Origin: CAZMGG01 sp964565715
GTDB lineage: Bacteria > Planctomycetota > UBA1135 > UBA2386
Length of the DNA: 22,093 nt
Assembly (NCBI GenBank): GCA_964565715.1
Contig: CAZMGG010000096.1
Coordinates: 1-22,093 of the forward strand
Direction: 5' to 3'
In this document: piece after piece, positions 1-7,029 of the stretch
Layout of the letters: each line of letters starts with the position of its first letter
Numbering within the stretch: the stretch's first letter is position 1
Program-made: the position numbers and the translations under genes
The notes under the pieces: generated by a model
What the model saw: the letters and a program-made list of their open reading frames with translations, nothing else
Databases searched by the model: none
What the model was told of the DNA's origin: nothing

Positions 1-90
1 ACTGGAAACCGGCACAGCGTGACGTCGGAGAACCGCCCGAGCGTGACCGCCGACAACGATGTCGGTGCGGATCTACCCTCAGATCAGAGA
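1..90. other. Intergenic end of window, no gene seen
   Basis: This short stretch lies downstream of the sigma-factor fusion gene, which ends at 91 on the minus strand. I see no coding region and no convincing intrinsic terminator. Its only structure is a 7-bp tandem duplication, GATCAGA twice at 82-95, which overlaps the stop codon of the sigma gene. Confidence 0.6.
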
Positions 91-2667
91 TCAGAAGCGC
101 AGCCGGTTCACGTCCCCCGGCACCAGCACCAGCGGGTGCCGTTGCGCCTCGGTGCCGTCCTGGCGCATCAGCACCAGCGTCACCGCTGCGTCCGGGACCA
201 CGAACACCGGCGTGCGGCCGTCCTGGAGCTGCAGCTCGTCATAGGTGCTGCGCGAACGGCCCTCGAACACATCGATGTCGAGCCTGCGGCCGTTGCCGTC
301 CAGCACCCGCAGCGCGGTGGCCAGATCCGGCCGGGCCAGCTCCACCTGCACGTGGACGCGCACCGACACCGTCACCGTGACCTCGGTGGGCCGCGCGCCC
401 GCCAGCTCCAGCAGGCCCCCGTCGACGCCGCGGCCGTACTCCAGCGGCAGGATCGACTCGCCGTCGAGCCGCAGGTAGGCGTGCCGGTGCGGCACCTCAC
501 GCAGCACGAACCGACCCTCGGCGTCGCTGCGGGTGTGCATCGCCTGGGCGTGCATCGTGTTGCCGCCGACCTTCAGCACGTCGCCCATCAGGGCGACGCG
601 CACGCCGGGCACCGGCTGGCCGGCACCGGTCACCACGCGGCCGGCCAGTTCGCCGAAGCATGCCGCGGTGGGCAGCCGCATCTCGACGCCGGCGCTCCCC
701 GCCCGCACGCCCGGCAGATCCGCCCAGAGCAGGTTCTCGTCGCGCATCGCCCGCAGGTCGTAGCTGCGTTCCAGCAGCCCGGTCAGCGTGAACTCGCCGC
801 GCTCGTCGGTGCGTGTCCACGGCCACATGACGACCGGTGTGCGGCGCAGGAACTCCTGCGGGTCCCGTTCGCCGGACGCGCGCAGTTCGGCCATCGCCGC
901 CGACATGGTCAATGCCCCCGACGCGAGACCCTCGGTCAGGGCGCCGCTGCCCTCCAGCCTGGCGAACGCGGTGGGGTCGGTGACCCAGACCTTGATGCCG
1001 GCCAGCGGCTCGCCGTGCTCGTCCAGCACGCGGCCGCGGATCGTCTGCGGCAGCGCCGGCAGCCAGACCAGCACGAAGTCCGGCCAGCCGGTGTCGGGTC
1101 GTTCGAGGCGTACCGGCGGCAGTCCGGCCTTGGCGGCGAGCAGCGGCTTGCCGCCGTCGGTCAGCGTGAAGTTGCCGTGCTCGTCGGTGCGGCCCGCATC
1201 GCCGCCCAGCGAGACCCAGGCATCGGCCACGGCGCTGCCGTCGGCGGCCAGCACCTGCCCCGCGATCGCGCCTTCGGCGCGGGTGGGCCGATGCAGGGTG
1301 ACCCGGAGTTCCTGATCGCGCGCCGGCAGCGGCCTTCGATCGGGCAGGTGGCCCGACAGGGTCGTGAGCAGCGTGGCGCCGGGCACCGCGGGCGCGTCGA
1401 GATGGACGCGACCCTCGCCGTCGCTGCGGCCGTGGAAGGCGACCGTGGTGGCGGCGTCGGCGTTGTCGCGGAAGCGGCCGCGGAAGCCCTCGGGCAGCAC
1501 GACGGCGGTGGTGGCCCCGGCGAGCGGCGCGCCGTGCTGGTCGGCGACGACGGCGGTGAGGCGGACCGCGGTGGCGGCCACCACCAGGGCATGCGGCGGC
1601 GGCGCGCTGGCGTCGAGCACCGGCATCAGCACGGTGATGAGGTCGGGATCGCCGGCCAGCAGGCGGCCATTGCCGGTGAAGGCGGCGGTGAACGTCCCGT
1701 CGGGGCCGGTGCGGAACGTGGCCAGGTCCTGGCCCTGTTCGCTGCCGGCGCGGAACACCACCGGCCGATCGGCGAGCGGGCGGCCTTCGGCGTCGCAGAG
1801 ACGGCCGGCCACGGTGACGGGCGCGACGGTCGGGACTGGCGCGGCTGCGGCGGCGGGGTCGGGCAGCGGGTCGGCGGCCGAACGCTCGGCGCCGGGCGTT
1901 GCGGCTTCGCCCGGGCCCGGTCGTTCGCCTGTGGCCACGGTGTGCGTGGTGGTGGGTGTGCCGGGGCCTGCCAGAGTGGCGGGCGGCGGCGTGAGGAACT
2001 GCCAGGCCAGGACGGCGCCGAGCGCGAGCGCGCCGGTGGTGAGGAGGAGCTTGGTGTTCATGAGCAGCGCCAGGGGAATCGCCGCCGGCAGGCCCGGGGC
2101 AGGTGGGTGGAGCAGCGGCAACAGGGCCGCGGGGCCGCCGGGGCCGAGACGTTCGCGCAGGCGTTGCAGCGCGCGGCGCAGGCGGGTCTCGACGGTGGCG
2201 ACGGGGATGGCCTGCTGCGCGGCAATGGCCCGCACGGAGTGGCCGTCGAAGAAGCGGAGCAGGATGGTGCTGCGGTAGGGCTCGGCGAGGTCGAGGACGT
2301 GGGCGACCAGCAGCCGGTGGGCGTCGGCGCGGGCGACGATGTCGTCGGTGGCGGGCGCCGTGGTGGGTGCGGCCGTGGCGAAGTCGGCCTCACGGCGGGC
2401 ACGGCGGGCCTCGGTGCGGCGATCCTGGCGCCAGAGGTTGCGGGCCACCGTGCCGAGGAAGCCGCGCAGGTTGCCGGCGTGGCGTGGCGGGTGCTGCAGA
2501 AAGCGCAGCAGGGTCTCCTGGCCGAGGTCGTCGGCGGCGTGCGGGTCGCGGCAGAGGCTGTGGGCCAGGTCGCGCAGCCAGGCGGCGTGGCGCAGCAGGT
2601 CGGTGGTGCCGGGCGGTGCCGGGATCTCGGTCACGGGGAGCAGAATGCCGCGGCCGGGCGGAACCAT
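91..2667 (-). CDS. ECF-type sigma factor fused to a TM segment and carboxypeptidase-regulatory-like domains
   Basis: The protein (858 aa) starts as a σ70-family ECF sigma factor. Region 2 is about residues 24-95 (DDLGQETLLRF at 46-56), and region 4 is about 114-173 with a helix-turn-helix around 143-167. A hydrophobic helix follows at about 203-225 (MNTKLLLTTGALALG...), then a Pro/Thr-rich linker and five or six β-sandwich repeats of the carboxypeptidase-regulatory-like type (for example GRVLDEHGEPLAG). If the helix spans the membrane, the sigma part is cytoplasmic and the repeats are outside, so the protein could relay an envelope signal to transcription. Such C-terminal extensions are known in planctomycete ECF factors. 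The start is uncertain: an internal GTG at 2634 (residue 12) would also work, and neither has a good ribosome site. The internal ATG at 2061 resembles the start of a secreted protein, but no stop separates the two parts. It lies 22 bp after the hydrolase gene, probably in the same transcript. Confidence 0.85.
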   Translation of the reverse strand: MVPPGRGILLPVTEIPAPPGTTDLLRHAAWLRDLAHSLCRDPHAADDLGQETLLRFLQHPPRHAGNLRGFLGTVARNLWRQDRRTEARRARREADFATAAPTTAPATDDIVARADAHRLLVAHVLDLAEPYRSTILLRFFDGHSVRAIAAQQAIPVATVETRLRRALQRLRERLGPGGPAALLPLLHPPAPGLPAAIPLALLMNTKLLLTTGALALGAVLAWQFLTPPPATLAGPGTPTTTHTVATGERPGPGEAATPGAERSAADPLPDPAAAAAPVPTVAPVTVAGRLCDAEGRPLADRPVVFRAGSEQGQDLATFRTGPDGTFTAAFTGNGRLLAGDPDLITVLMPVLDASAPPPHALVVAATAVRLTAVVADQHGAPLAGATTAVVLPEGFRGRFRDNADAATTVAFHGRSDGEGRVHLDAPAVPGATLLTTLSGHLPDRRPLPARDQELRVTLHRPTRAEGAIAGQVLAADGSAVADAWVSLGGDAGRTDEHGNFTLTDGGKPLLAAKAGLPPVRLERPDTGWPDFVLVWLPALPQTIRGRVLDEHGEPLAGIKVWVTDPTAFARLEGSGALTEGLASGALTMSAAMAELRASGERDPQEFLRRTPVVMWPWTRTDERGEFTLTGLLERSYDLRAMRDENLLWADLPGVRAGSAGVEMRLPTAACFGELAGRVVTGAGQPVPGVRVALMGDVLKVGGNTMHAQAMHTRSDAEGRFVLREVPHRHAYLRLDGESILPLEYGRGVDGGLLELAGARPTEVTVTVSVRVHVQVELARPDLATALRVLDGNGRRLDIDVFEGRSRSTYDELQLQDGRTPVFVVPDAAVTLVLMRQDGTEAQRHPLVLVPGDVNRLRF

Positions 2668-2689
2668 TCGCGGAAAGCGGGCCGGGGCG

Positions 2690-4840
2690 TCATGGCCGCC
2701 CGACCAGATACCGCGCGTGCCCCTGTGGCCCGACCGAGACCCTGACCCGCGCGCGACCGCGGCCGTCCAGCGTCACGTCCTGTGGGTCGGAGCCGCCGCC
2801 GATGGGGCTCACCCGCGCCCGTTCGCGCAGGCCCGTGTAGTACAGATCCACCTCGATCTCCCGGGTCACCGGCTCGTCGAGCGGGTTCCACACCGCCAGC
2901 AGGCCCGGCGCCTCGAGCCGCGGATTGACGTGCAGGAGCCAGTCCAGGTCGCGGCCGTCGGCGCGGCGGCCGTGCATCACGTCCGACTCCAGCAGGTCGC
3001 GGTGAGCCTTGAACTGCCGCACCTGTTCCTTGACCAGCTCCCGGGTCGCGTCGGTGTCGAAGAGGCGCGGGCCGCGCCAGCAGGCCTGCACGCCCGCACC
3101 CAGATTGGCCTCCAGCATGCGCCGGTAGTGGTCCAGGTGCTCGTGCAACGGCTCGATCGTCGCCGCCTCGCCGCCGCCGTGGTACTGCGTCAGCGGCACG
3201 AACATCCAGCCCATGCTCGGCGTCTTCTCCCAGGTGCCGTCGAAGATGTTCTGCCGCGTGTGGATCACCTGCTGCGCGCGCGGCAGGGACCAGTTGGTCT
3301 CGCGGTAGCCCATGCCGCACTTGGTGGAGCCGTTCAGGTAGTACCAGTCGGGCACGTTCAGCGACACGCCGCGGCCGCGGCACCAGCGGTAGAACGCGGC
3401 GATCGTCTGCCACTGGGTCCATTGCGAATCGGCGAGCCCCTGGTGACCCGGGTGCGCGGTGGAAGCACAGACGTCACCGGGATAGGAACCGTCGTGCTCG
3501 AGCAGGAGGAAGCCGGTGGCGTCGAAGAACCGGTACAGCCTGCCGAAGTACTCCTGGCCCCAGTGGCTGCCGAGGCAGGGCGAATGGCCGAAACGGGGCT
3601 GCTGCCCCTCGGGCATCACCACGTCGTTCTCGCGGTCGATGCTGCGTGAGGCCAGCAGCGAGTAGCCGCCGATCTCGATGCCCTTGCTCCTGGCGTGGTC
3701 GGCCATCTTCCGCATCTGCGCCAGGTACGCGGGGTCCTGGTTCTCGATGTCGAAGCCCGAGCCGAAGGTGAGGATCACCATCTCGAAGCCGACCTCGGCA
3801 CACTGGTCGATGGCGTTCTGCACCGTCGGCCAGTCGGCGAAGCGGACGTGCATCATCAGCGGGTTCTCGGTGACCCAGGGGGCGATGGTGCGGTACATGC
3901 GCCGGATGGCCAGGCCGCGGCGTTCGCGTTCGGTGGAATCCGGCGCGAGGATCCAGACGCGGCAGGAGGTGAAGGAGGCGCCCGGCGCGATGGTGACGCC
4001 GGGGCCGATCGCGGGGCCGACCTCGAGCAGGCACGGCGTCTGCCGCGGGTAGTGCACCTGGGTCTGGTAGCCGGGATCGCTCATCCAGCGAACGGTGGCG
4101 CCGCTGGCCTGGGCGGACATCATGCCGCCGCCGAACGAGTAGTCGGTCTCGACGTGCAGGTTGGGGGTGGGCATCAGGGCGGGATCGCCGTCGACCAGGG
4201 AGGCGTGCTCGACCGCCGCCAGGCGTTCGCACTGGAAGGAATCGACGCGGATCGGCGTGGCCCCGGTGTTGCGCACGACCAGCCACTTCGAGAGCAGCGG
4301 CAGGCCGTCGTACAGCTCGTGGTGCACCTCGATACGCACGCCCTGCAGCGCCCGGTGTTCGGCGTCGTCGGGCGGCGCGAAGTCGAGGCGGACGTGCACG
4401 CCGCGCGGCGGCCATGGGGCGTCGGGAGCGTGGTGCCGGGCCCGCTTCCAGGCGAAGCGTTCCTCGATCGGACCGATGGCGTGGCCGACGCAGCGGAACG
4501 CGCCGGGTGCGGCGGTCAGCGCCGGCAGCCAGCGCGGGTCGAGCCAGGCCCGGTTCGGCTGGCCCTGCAGCCCGCCGATCTCGCAGCGCACCGAGTCGAG
4601 CACCACGATGGCCTCGGGTTCGACCGCGCGCAGCAGCGAGGCGCCGGTGACCAGCTGGTCGAGGCCGATGGTGGCGGCGTTCGGCTGCAGACGGATGGTC
4701 CGGCGCAGGAGCCCGTTGTCGAGGACCAGGTCCTGGCCGCGCACGACGGCGCCGGCGGCGAACGGGGCCGGATCGAGCAGCCAGTCCTGGGCGGGGAGGC
4801 AGGCGGCGAGGAGGCACAGGGCGAGAGGGGCGCGGTGCAT
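2690..4840 (-). CDS. Secreted α-galactosidase-like glycoside hydrolase
   Basis: The 716-aa product begins with a short signal peptide (MHRAPLALCLLAACLPAQD). Cleavage is likely after residue 17, although LAAC at 11-14 could serve as a lipobox. An N-terminal β-sandwich of about 300 residues is followed by a TIM-barrel-like region and a C-terminal β domain, the layout of clan GH-D enzymes (GH27/GH36/GH31-like). Barrel landmarks are GFEMVILTFGSGFD, a KGIEIGGYSLLASR strand, and GFLLLEHDGSYPG. D450 in the last of these sits where the GH-D nucleophile is expected; that placement is inferred. The ATG at 4840 was chosen because it begins the signal peptide; longer in-frame starts run into the divergent ATPase gene. 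It likely acts on exported or environmental galactoside-type glycans, but the substrate cannot be read from sequence. It is followed 22 bp later by the sigma fusion. Confidence 0.7.
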   Translation of the reverse strand: MHRAPLALCLLAACLPAQDWLLDPAPFAAGAVVRGQDLVLDNGLLRRTIRLQPNAATIGLDQLVTGASLLRAVEPEAIVVLDSVRCEIGGLQGQPNRAWLDPRWLPALTAAPGAFRCVGHAIGPIEERFAWKRARHHAPDAPWPPRGVHVRLDFAPPDDAEHRALQGVRIEVHHELYDGLPLLSKWLVVRNTGATPIRVDSFQCERLAAVEHASLVDGDPALMPTPNLHVETDYSFGGGMMSAQASGATVRWMSDPGYQTQVHYPRQTPCLLEVGPAIGPGVTIAPGASFTSCRVWILAPDSTERERRGLAIRRMYRTIAPWVTENPLMMHVRFADWPTVQNAIDQCAEVGFEMVILTFGSGFDIENQDPAYLAQMRKMADHARSKGIEIGGYSLLASRSIDRENDVVMPEGQQPRFGHSPCLGSHWGQEYFGRLYRFFDATGFLLLEHDGSYPGDVCASTAHPGHQGLADSQWTQWQTIAAFYRWCRGRGVSLNVPDWYYLNGSTKCGMGYRETNWSLPRAQQVIHTRQNIFDGTWEKTPSMGWMFVPLTQYHGGGEAATIEPLHEHLDHYRRMLEANLGAGVQACWRGPRLFDTDATRELVKEQVRQFKAHRDLLESDVMHGRRADGRDLDWLLHVNPRLEAPGLLAVWNPLDEPVTREIEVDLYYTGLRERARVSPIGGGSDPQDVTLDGRGRARVRVSVGPQGHARYLVGRP

Positions 4841-4966
4841 CCGGGCATCGAAGCCGCGGCTGGCCGTGGTTGCAGCCCTGGAGTCGGGTTCCGCGTCCGC
4901 ACCGGGTCGGGCGGCCTCGCTCTTGGGCACCCGCGACGCATGAGCACCACTTCGGGCCGTCCATCG

Positions 4967-4995
4967 CTGACCGCAGGCCTTCCTCGCGCTAGCCT
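4967..4995 (+). promoter_or_regulatory. Possible σ70-like promoter of the ATPase/TOPRIM pair
   Basis: CTGACC at 4967-4972 and TAGCCT at 4990-4995 are separated by 17 bp. The predicted transcription start is near 5002, about five bases before the ATG at 5007. There is no Shine-Dalgarno sequence, so the mRNA would be nearly leaderless. The boxes are weak matches (4/6 and 3/6). The support is the spacing and the resemblance to the glmU promoter in this window. Confidence 0.35.
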
Positions 4996-5006
4996 CTGCA
5001 CTCCAA

Positions 5007-6401
5007 ATGCTGCTGCGCCTGCGAGTCCAGGGCTTCAAGAACCTGCGGGACATCGACGTCCGATTCGGGCCACTGACGTGTTTCGTCGGGCCCAACGGCG
5101 TCGGCAAGTCGAACATCTTCGATGCGATCCAGTTCCTCCGACATCTCGCCGACGACGAGATCCAGAAGGCGGCCGAAGCGATCCGCCAGCCGACCGAGGG
5201 CAGCTTCAGTCCGCTCGACCTCGTGACCAATCGTGACCCCGGCACGACCATGCGGTTCGTCGCCGACATGTTGGTGCCGCTCGAAGTCGAGGACGACTTC
5301 GGCCAGAAGGTGAAGCCGACGGCGAGCCTGCTCAGCTACACGGTGGCATTCCGGTACGCCGAAGACGAACACCGCCTGGTCCTCCTCGGCGAAGAGCTCA
5401 AGCACCACAAGAAGGGCGACGCCCGCAAGGTGTTGCTCTTCCCACACTCGGTGGCGTTCCGCGATTCGGTGGTCACGGCGTCCCGCTTCGGCGCCGCCTT
5501 CATCTCGACGGTGACCGAGGAAGGCCAGGCCCGGGTGCAGTTGCACGGGGACGGAGGCAGTCGGGGCCGACCGGTCGCGGCCGGGCCTTCGCCGCGCACG
5601 ATCCTTGGCGGCACGGGGAGCAAGGAGTACCCGACCGTGGTAGCTGCGCGCCGCGAAATGGCGTCGTGGCATTCCGTGCACCTGGAGCCGTCCTCGCTCC
5701 GCACGCCAGATCGCTTCGGCGAACAGGCACCGGTCGACGAATACGGCCGCCATATCGCCGCGACGTTGCGTCGACTCGGCCGCGAACGCTCCGCGAACGG
5801 CCGCAACGGGCACTCGCGAGACCTGGACGCTGGCGCGGCCATGGACCAGGTTTGCACCGAGGCGAGCAACCAGCTCGCGCGCCTCGTCGACGGTGTCCGT
5901 GCGGTGCGCGTGCGCGAGGACGAGGTGCGTCAGCACTACGTGGTCGAGGTCCGTTTCCGCGATTCCGAGCTCTGGCTGCCCCCACGTTCCCTGTCCGAGG
6001 GAACGCTGCGGTACCTCGCCCTGGTCGCGATGCAGATGGACACGAGGTCGAGCCGGGTGATGTGCATCGAAGAGCCCGAGAACGGTATCGAGCCGAGCGG
6101 CGTGCCCGCCCTGATGGACCTGCTGGAGGGCTACGCCGTGGACCCCGATGAACCCGTCGATCCTGCCGACAATGCGTTGCGGCAGGTCGTGCTGAACTCG
6201 CACTCGCGCGACGTGGTGGGCCACCTGCGGGCGAATCAGGTGCTGTTCGTGGAGGCGGTGAAGTCGCCGGACGGACGCGCCGCACGCGTGCGGCCGATCG
6301 CGTACGCCGACGACTGGCGGAGCGACGCGGATGCGGTGACGCATGCGTACTTCAAGCAGTGGGTCGGGGGATTGCCCAAGGGGCAGCCGGTCATCTCGTG
6401 A
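5007..6401 (+). CDS. ABC-type AAA ATPase (AAA_21-like), probable defence-system ATPase
   Basis: A 464-aa ATPase of the SMC/RecF-like ABC class often annotated AAA_21. Walker A is GPNGVGKS (residues 28-35) after an N-terminal VQGFKNLRDIDVRFGPL strand. The ABC signature is LSEGTLRYLAL (about 328-338), Walker B is VMCIEEPENG (about 350-359), and an NSHSRDVV switch histidine lies near 396. The middle, about 60-300, is variable and presumably helical or family-specific. The ATG at 5007 starts directly with the first β-strand, as expected. The stop overlaps the GTG of the next gene, so the two are translationally coupled. ATPases of this class paired with a small TOPRIM-like protein are typical of RloA/RloB, AbiL and PARIS-like antiphage modules. 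By that analogy it would sense or scaffold and control the partner nuclease. Base composition matches its neighbours, so recent transfer is not obvious. Confidence 0.85.
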   Translation: MLLRLRVQGFKNLRDIDVRFGPLTCFVGPNGVGKSNIFDAIQFLRHLADDEIQKAAEAIRQPTEGSFSPLDLVTNRDPGTTMRFVADMLVPLEVEDDFGQKVKPTASLLSYTVAFRYAEDEHRLVLLGEELKHHKKGDARKVLLFPHSVAFRDSVVTASRFGAAFISTVTEEGQARVQLHGDGGSRGRPVAAGPSPRTILGGTGSKEYPTVVAARREMASWHSVHLEPSSLRTPDRFGEQAPVDEYGRHIAATLRRLGRERSANGRNGHSRDLDAGAAMDQVCTEASNQLARLVDGVRAVRVREDEVRQHYVVEVRFRDSELWLPPRSLSEGTLRYLALVAMQMDTRSSRVMCIEEPENGIEPSGVPALMDLLEGYAVDPDEPVDPADNALRQVVLNSHSRDVVGHLRANQVLFVEAVKSPDGRAARVRPIAYADDWRSDADAVTHAYFKQWVGGLPKGQPVIS

Positions 6402-6934
6402 TCGGACGTCCATTCCGGTTTGCACTGCTGGCCGATGGCCCGAGCGACCGTGCGTTGCAGCTCCCCCTGCTCGACGAGATGCGTGCCATGATCGAGCTGT
6501 TCCAGCCCGAACTGCTGCTCGTGCATCGTGACGCGGAGGCGCAGGATCCGGAGAGTCGTCGTGCGGAGATCCCCGTGATCGGACACGCGACGGTCAAGGT
6601 GGTGCCGGTGCGCATGACCGAGGCCTGGCTCCTGTTCGATGAGGCGGCGATCCGTCGCGCTGCCGACCGTCCCCGGGGCAGGGCGCCGCTCGGACTGCCG
6701 GCGCCGCAGCGCGTCGAGCAGCTTCCTGACCCGAAGGGCTCCCTGCGCGAGGCGCTCTTGGCGGCTGCCGAGGTGACGGGTAGACGTCGCAAGCGGTTCG
6801 AGCAGGAGCTTGGGGCGCGTGTGCAGCGCATCGCGGAACTGATCGATGACTTCGCGCCCTTGCGCCGGCTGTCGGCCTTCCGGCGTTTCGAACAGGACTG
6901 CGGCGAAGCGCTGGACGGTCTCGGGATCGCCTGA
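6398..6934 (+). CDS. Small TOPRIM-like partner of the AAA ATPase (DUF4276/RloB-like, tentative)
   Basis: A 178-aa protein whose GTG start at 6398 overlaps the stop of the ATPase gene (GTGA). An upstream in-frame ATG at 6359 would lie entirely inside the ATPase gene and is unlikely. The N-terminus, RFALLADGPSD (residues 7-17), resembles the first TOPRIM strand (usually EGxSD/E, here with D13). LLLVHRDAE (39-47) looks like the second acidic motif, D45-x-E47. VKVVPVRMTEAWLLFD (66-81) matches the shape of the HEFEALLF-type motif found in DUF4276/RloB-like proteins. The C-terminal half is basic and helical. If the fold is right, this is the nuclease effector held by the ATPase. The first glutamate is replaced by aspartate, so catalysis is not certain. 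The family assignment is by motif only. Confidence 0.6.
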   Translation: MIGRPFRFALLADGPSDRALQLPLLDEMRAMIELFQPELLLVHRDAEAQDPESRRAEIPVIGHATVKVVPVRMTEAWLLFDEAAIRRAADRPRGRAPLGLPAPQRVEQLPDPKGSLREALLAAAEVTGRRRKRFEQELGARVQRIAELIDDFAPLRRLSAFRRFEQDCGEALDGLGIA

Positions 6935-6992
6935 GGAGTCGGGGCCGGGTGCTGCTGCCACCCATCCGGCGGCGATCTACGCACAAGATCCC

Positions 6993-7022
6993 CTGGCAAG
7001 ATCCACCACTCAACCATATGGT
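6993..7022 (+). promoter_or_regulatory. Possible promoter of the sulfur operon, overlapping the operator
   Basis: CTGGCA at 6993-6998 and TATGGT at 7017-7022, 18 bp apart, each match the σ70 consensus at 4 of 6 positions. Transcription would start at about 7029, essentially at the ATG at 7030. The proposed -10 box lies within the 18-bp palindrome, so a bound repressor would block RNA polymerase. Confidence 0.3.
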
Positions 7023-7026
7023 TGAG
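7009..7026. promoter_or_regulatory. 18-bp perfect palindrome, probable ArsR operator
   Basis: CTCAACCATATGGTTGAG is a perfect inverted repeat ending four bases before the first start codon of the sulfur operon. Its TCAA-N8-TTGA half-sites have the size and symmetry expected of ArsR/SmtB dimer sites. The last gene of the same operon encodes an ArsR-family protein, which is the obvious ligand. Confidence 0.65.
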
Positions 7027-7029
7027 CAC

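Noticed and set aside
82..95. GATCAGA tandem duplication at the end of the sigma gene
   Set aside because: It is a single 7-bp duplication with no associated mobile element or second copy seen, and too short to interpret.
19..2745. 908-codon open frame on the plus strand opposite the sigma fusion
   Set aside because: It is a shadow of the true minus-strand gene in GC-rich DNA. Its product is rich in Arg, Gly, Ala and His with no recognisable domain.
4841..5269. N-terminal extension of the hydrolase to the start at 5269
   Set aside because: The extension lies opposite the ATPase Walker A region and lacks any domain. The ATG at 4840 begins a proper signal peptide.
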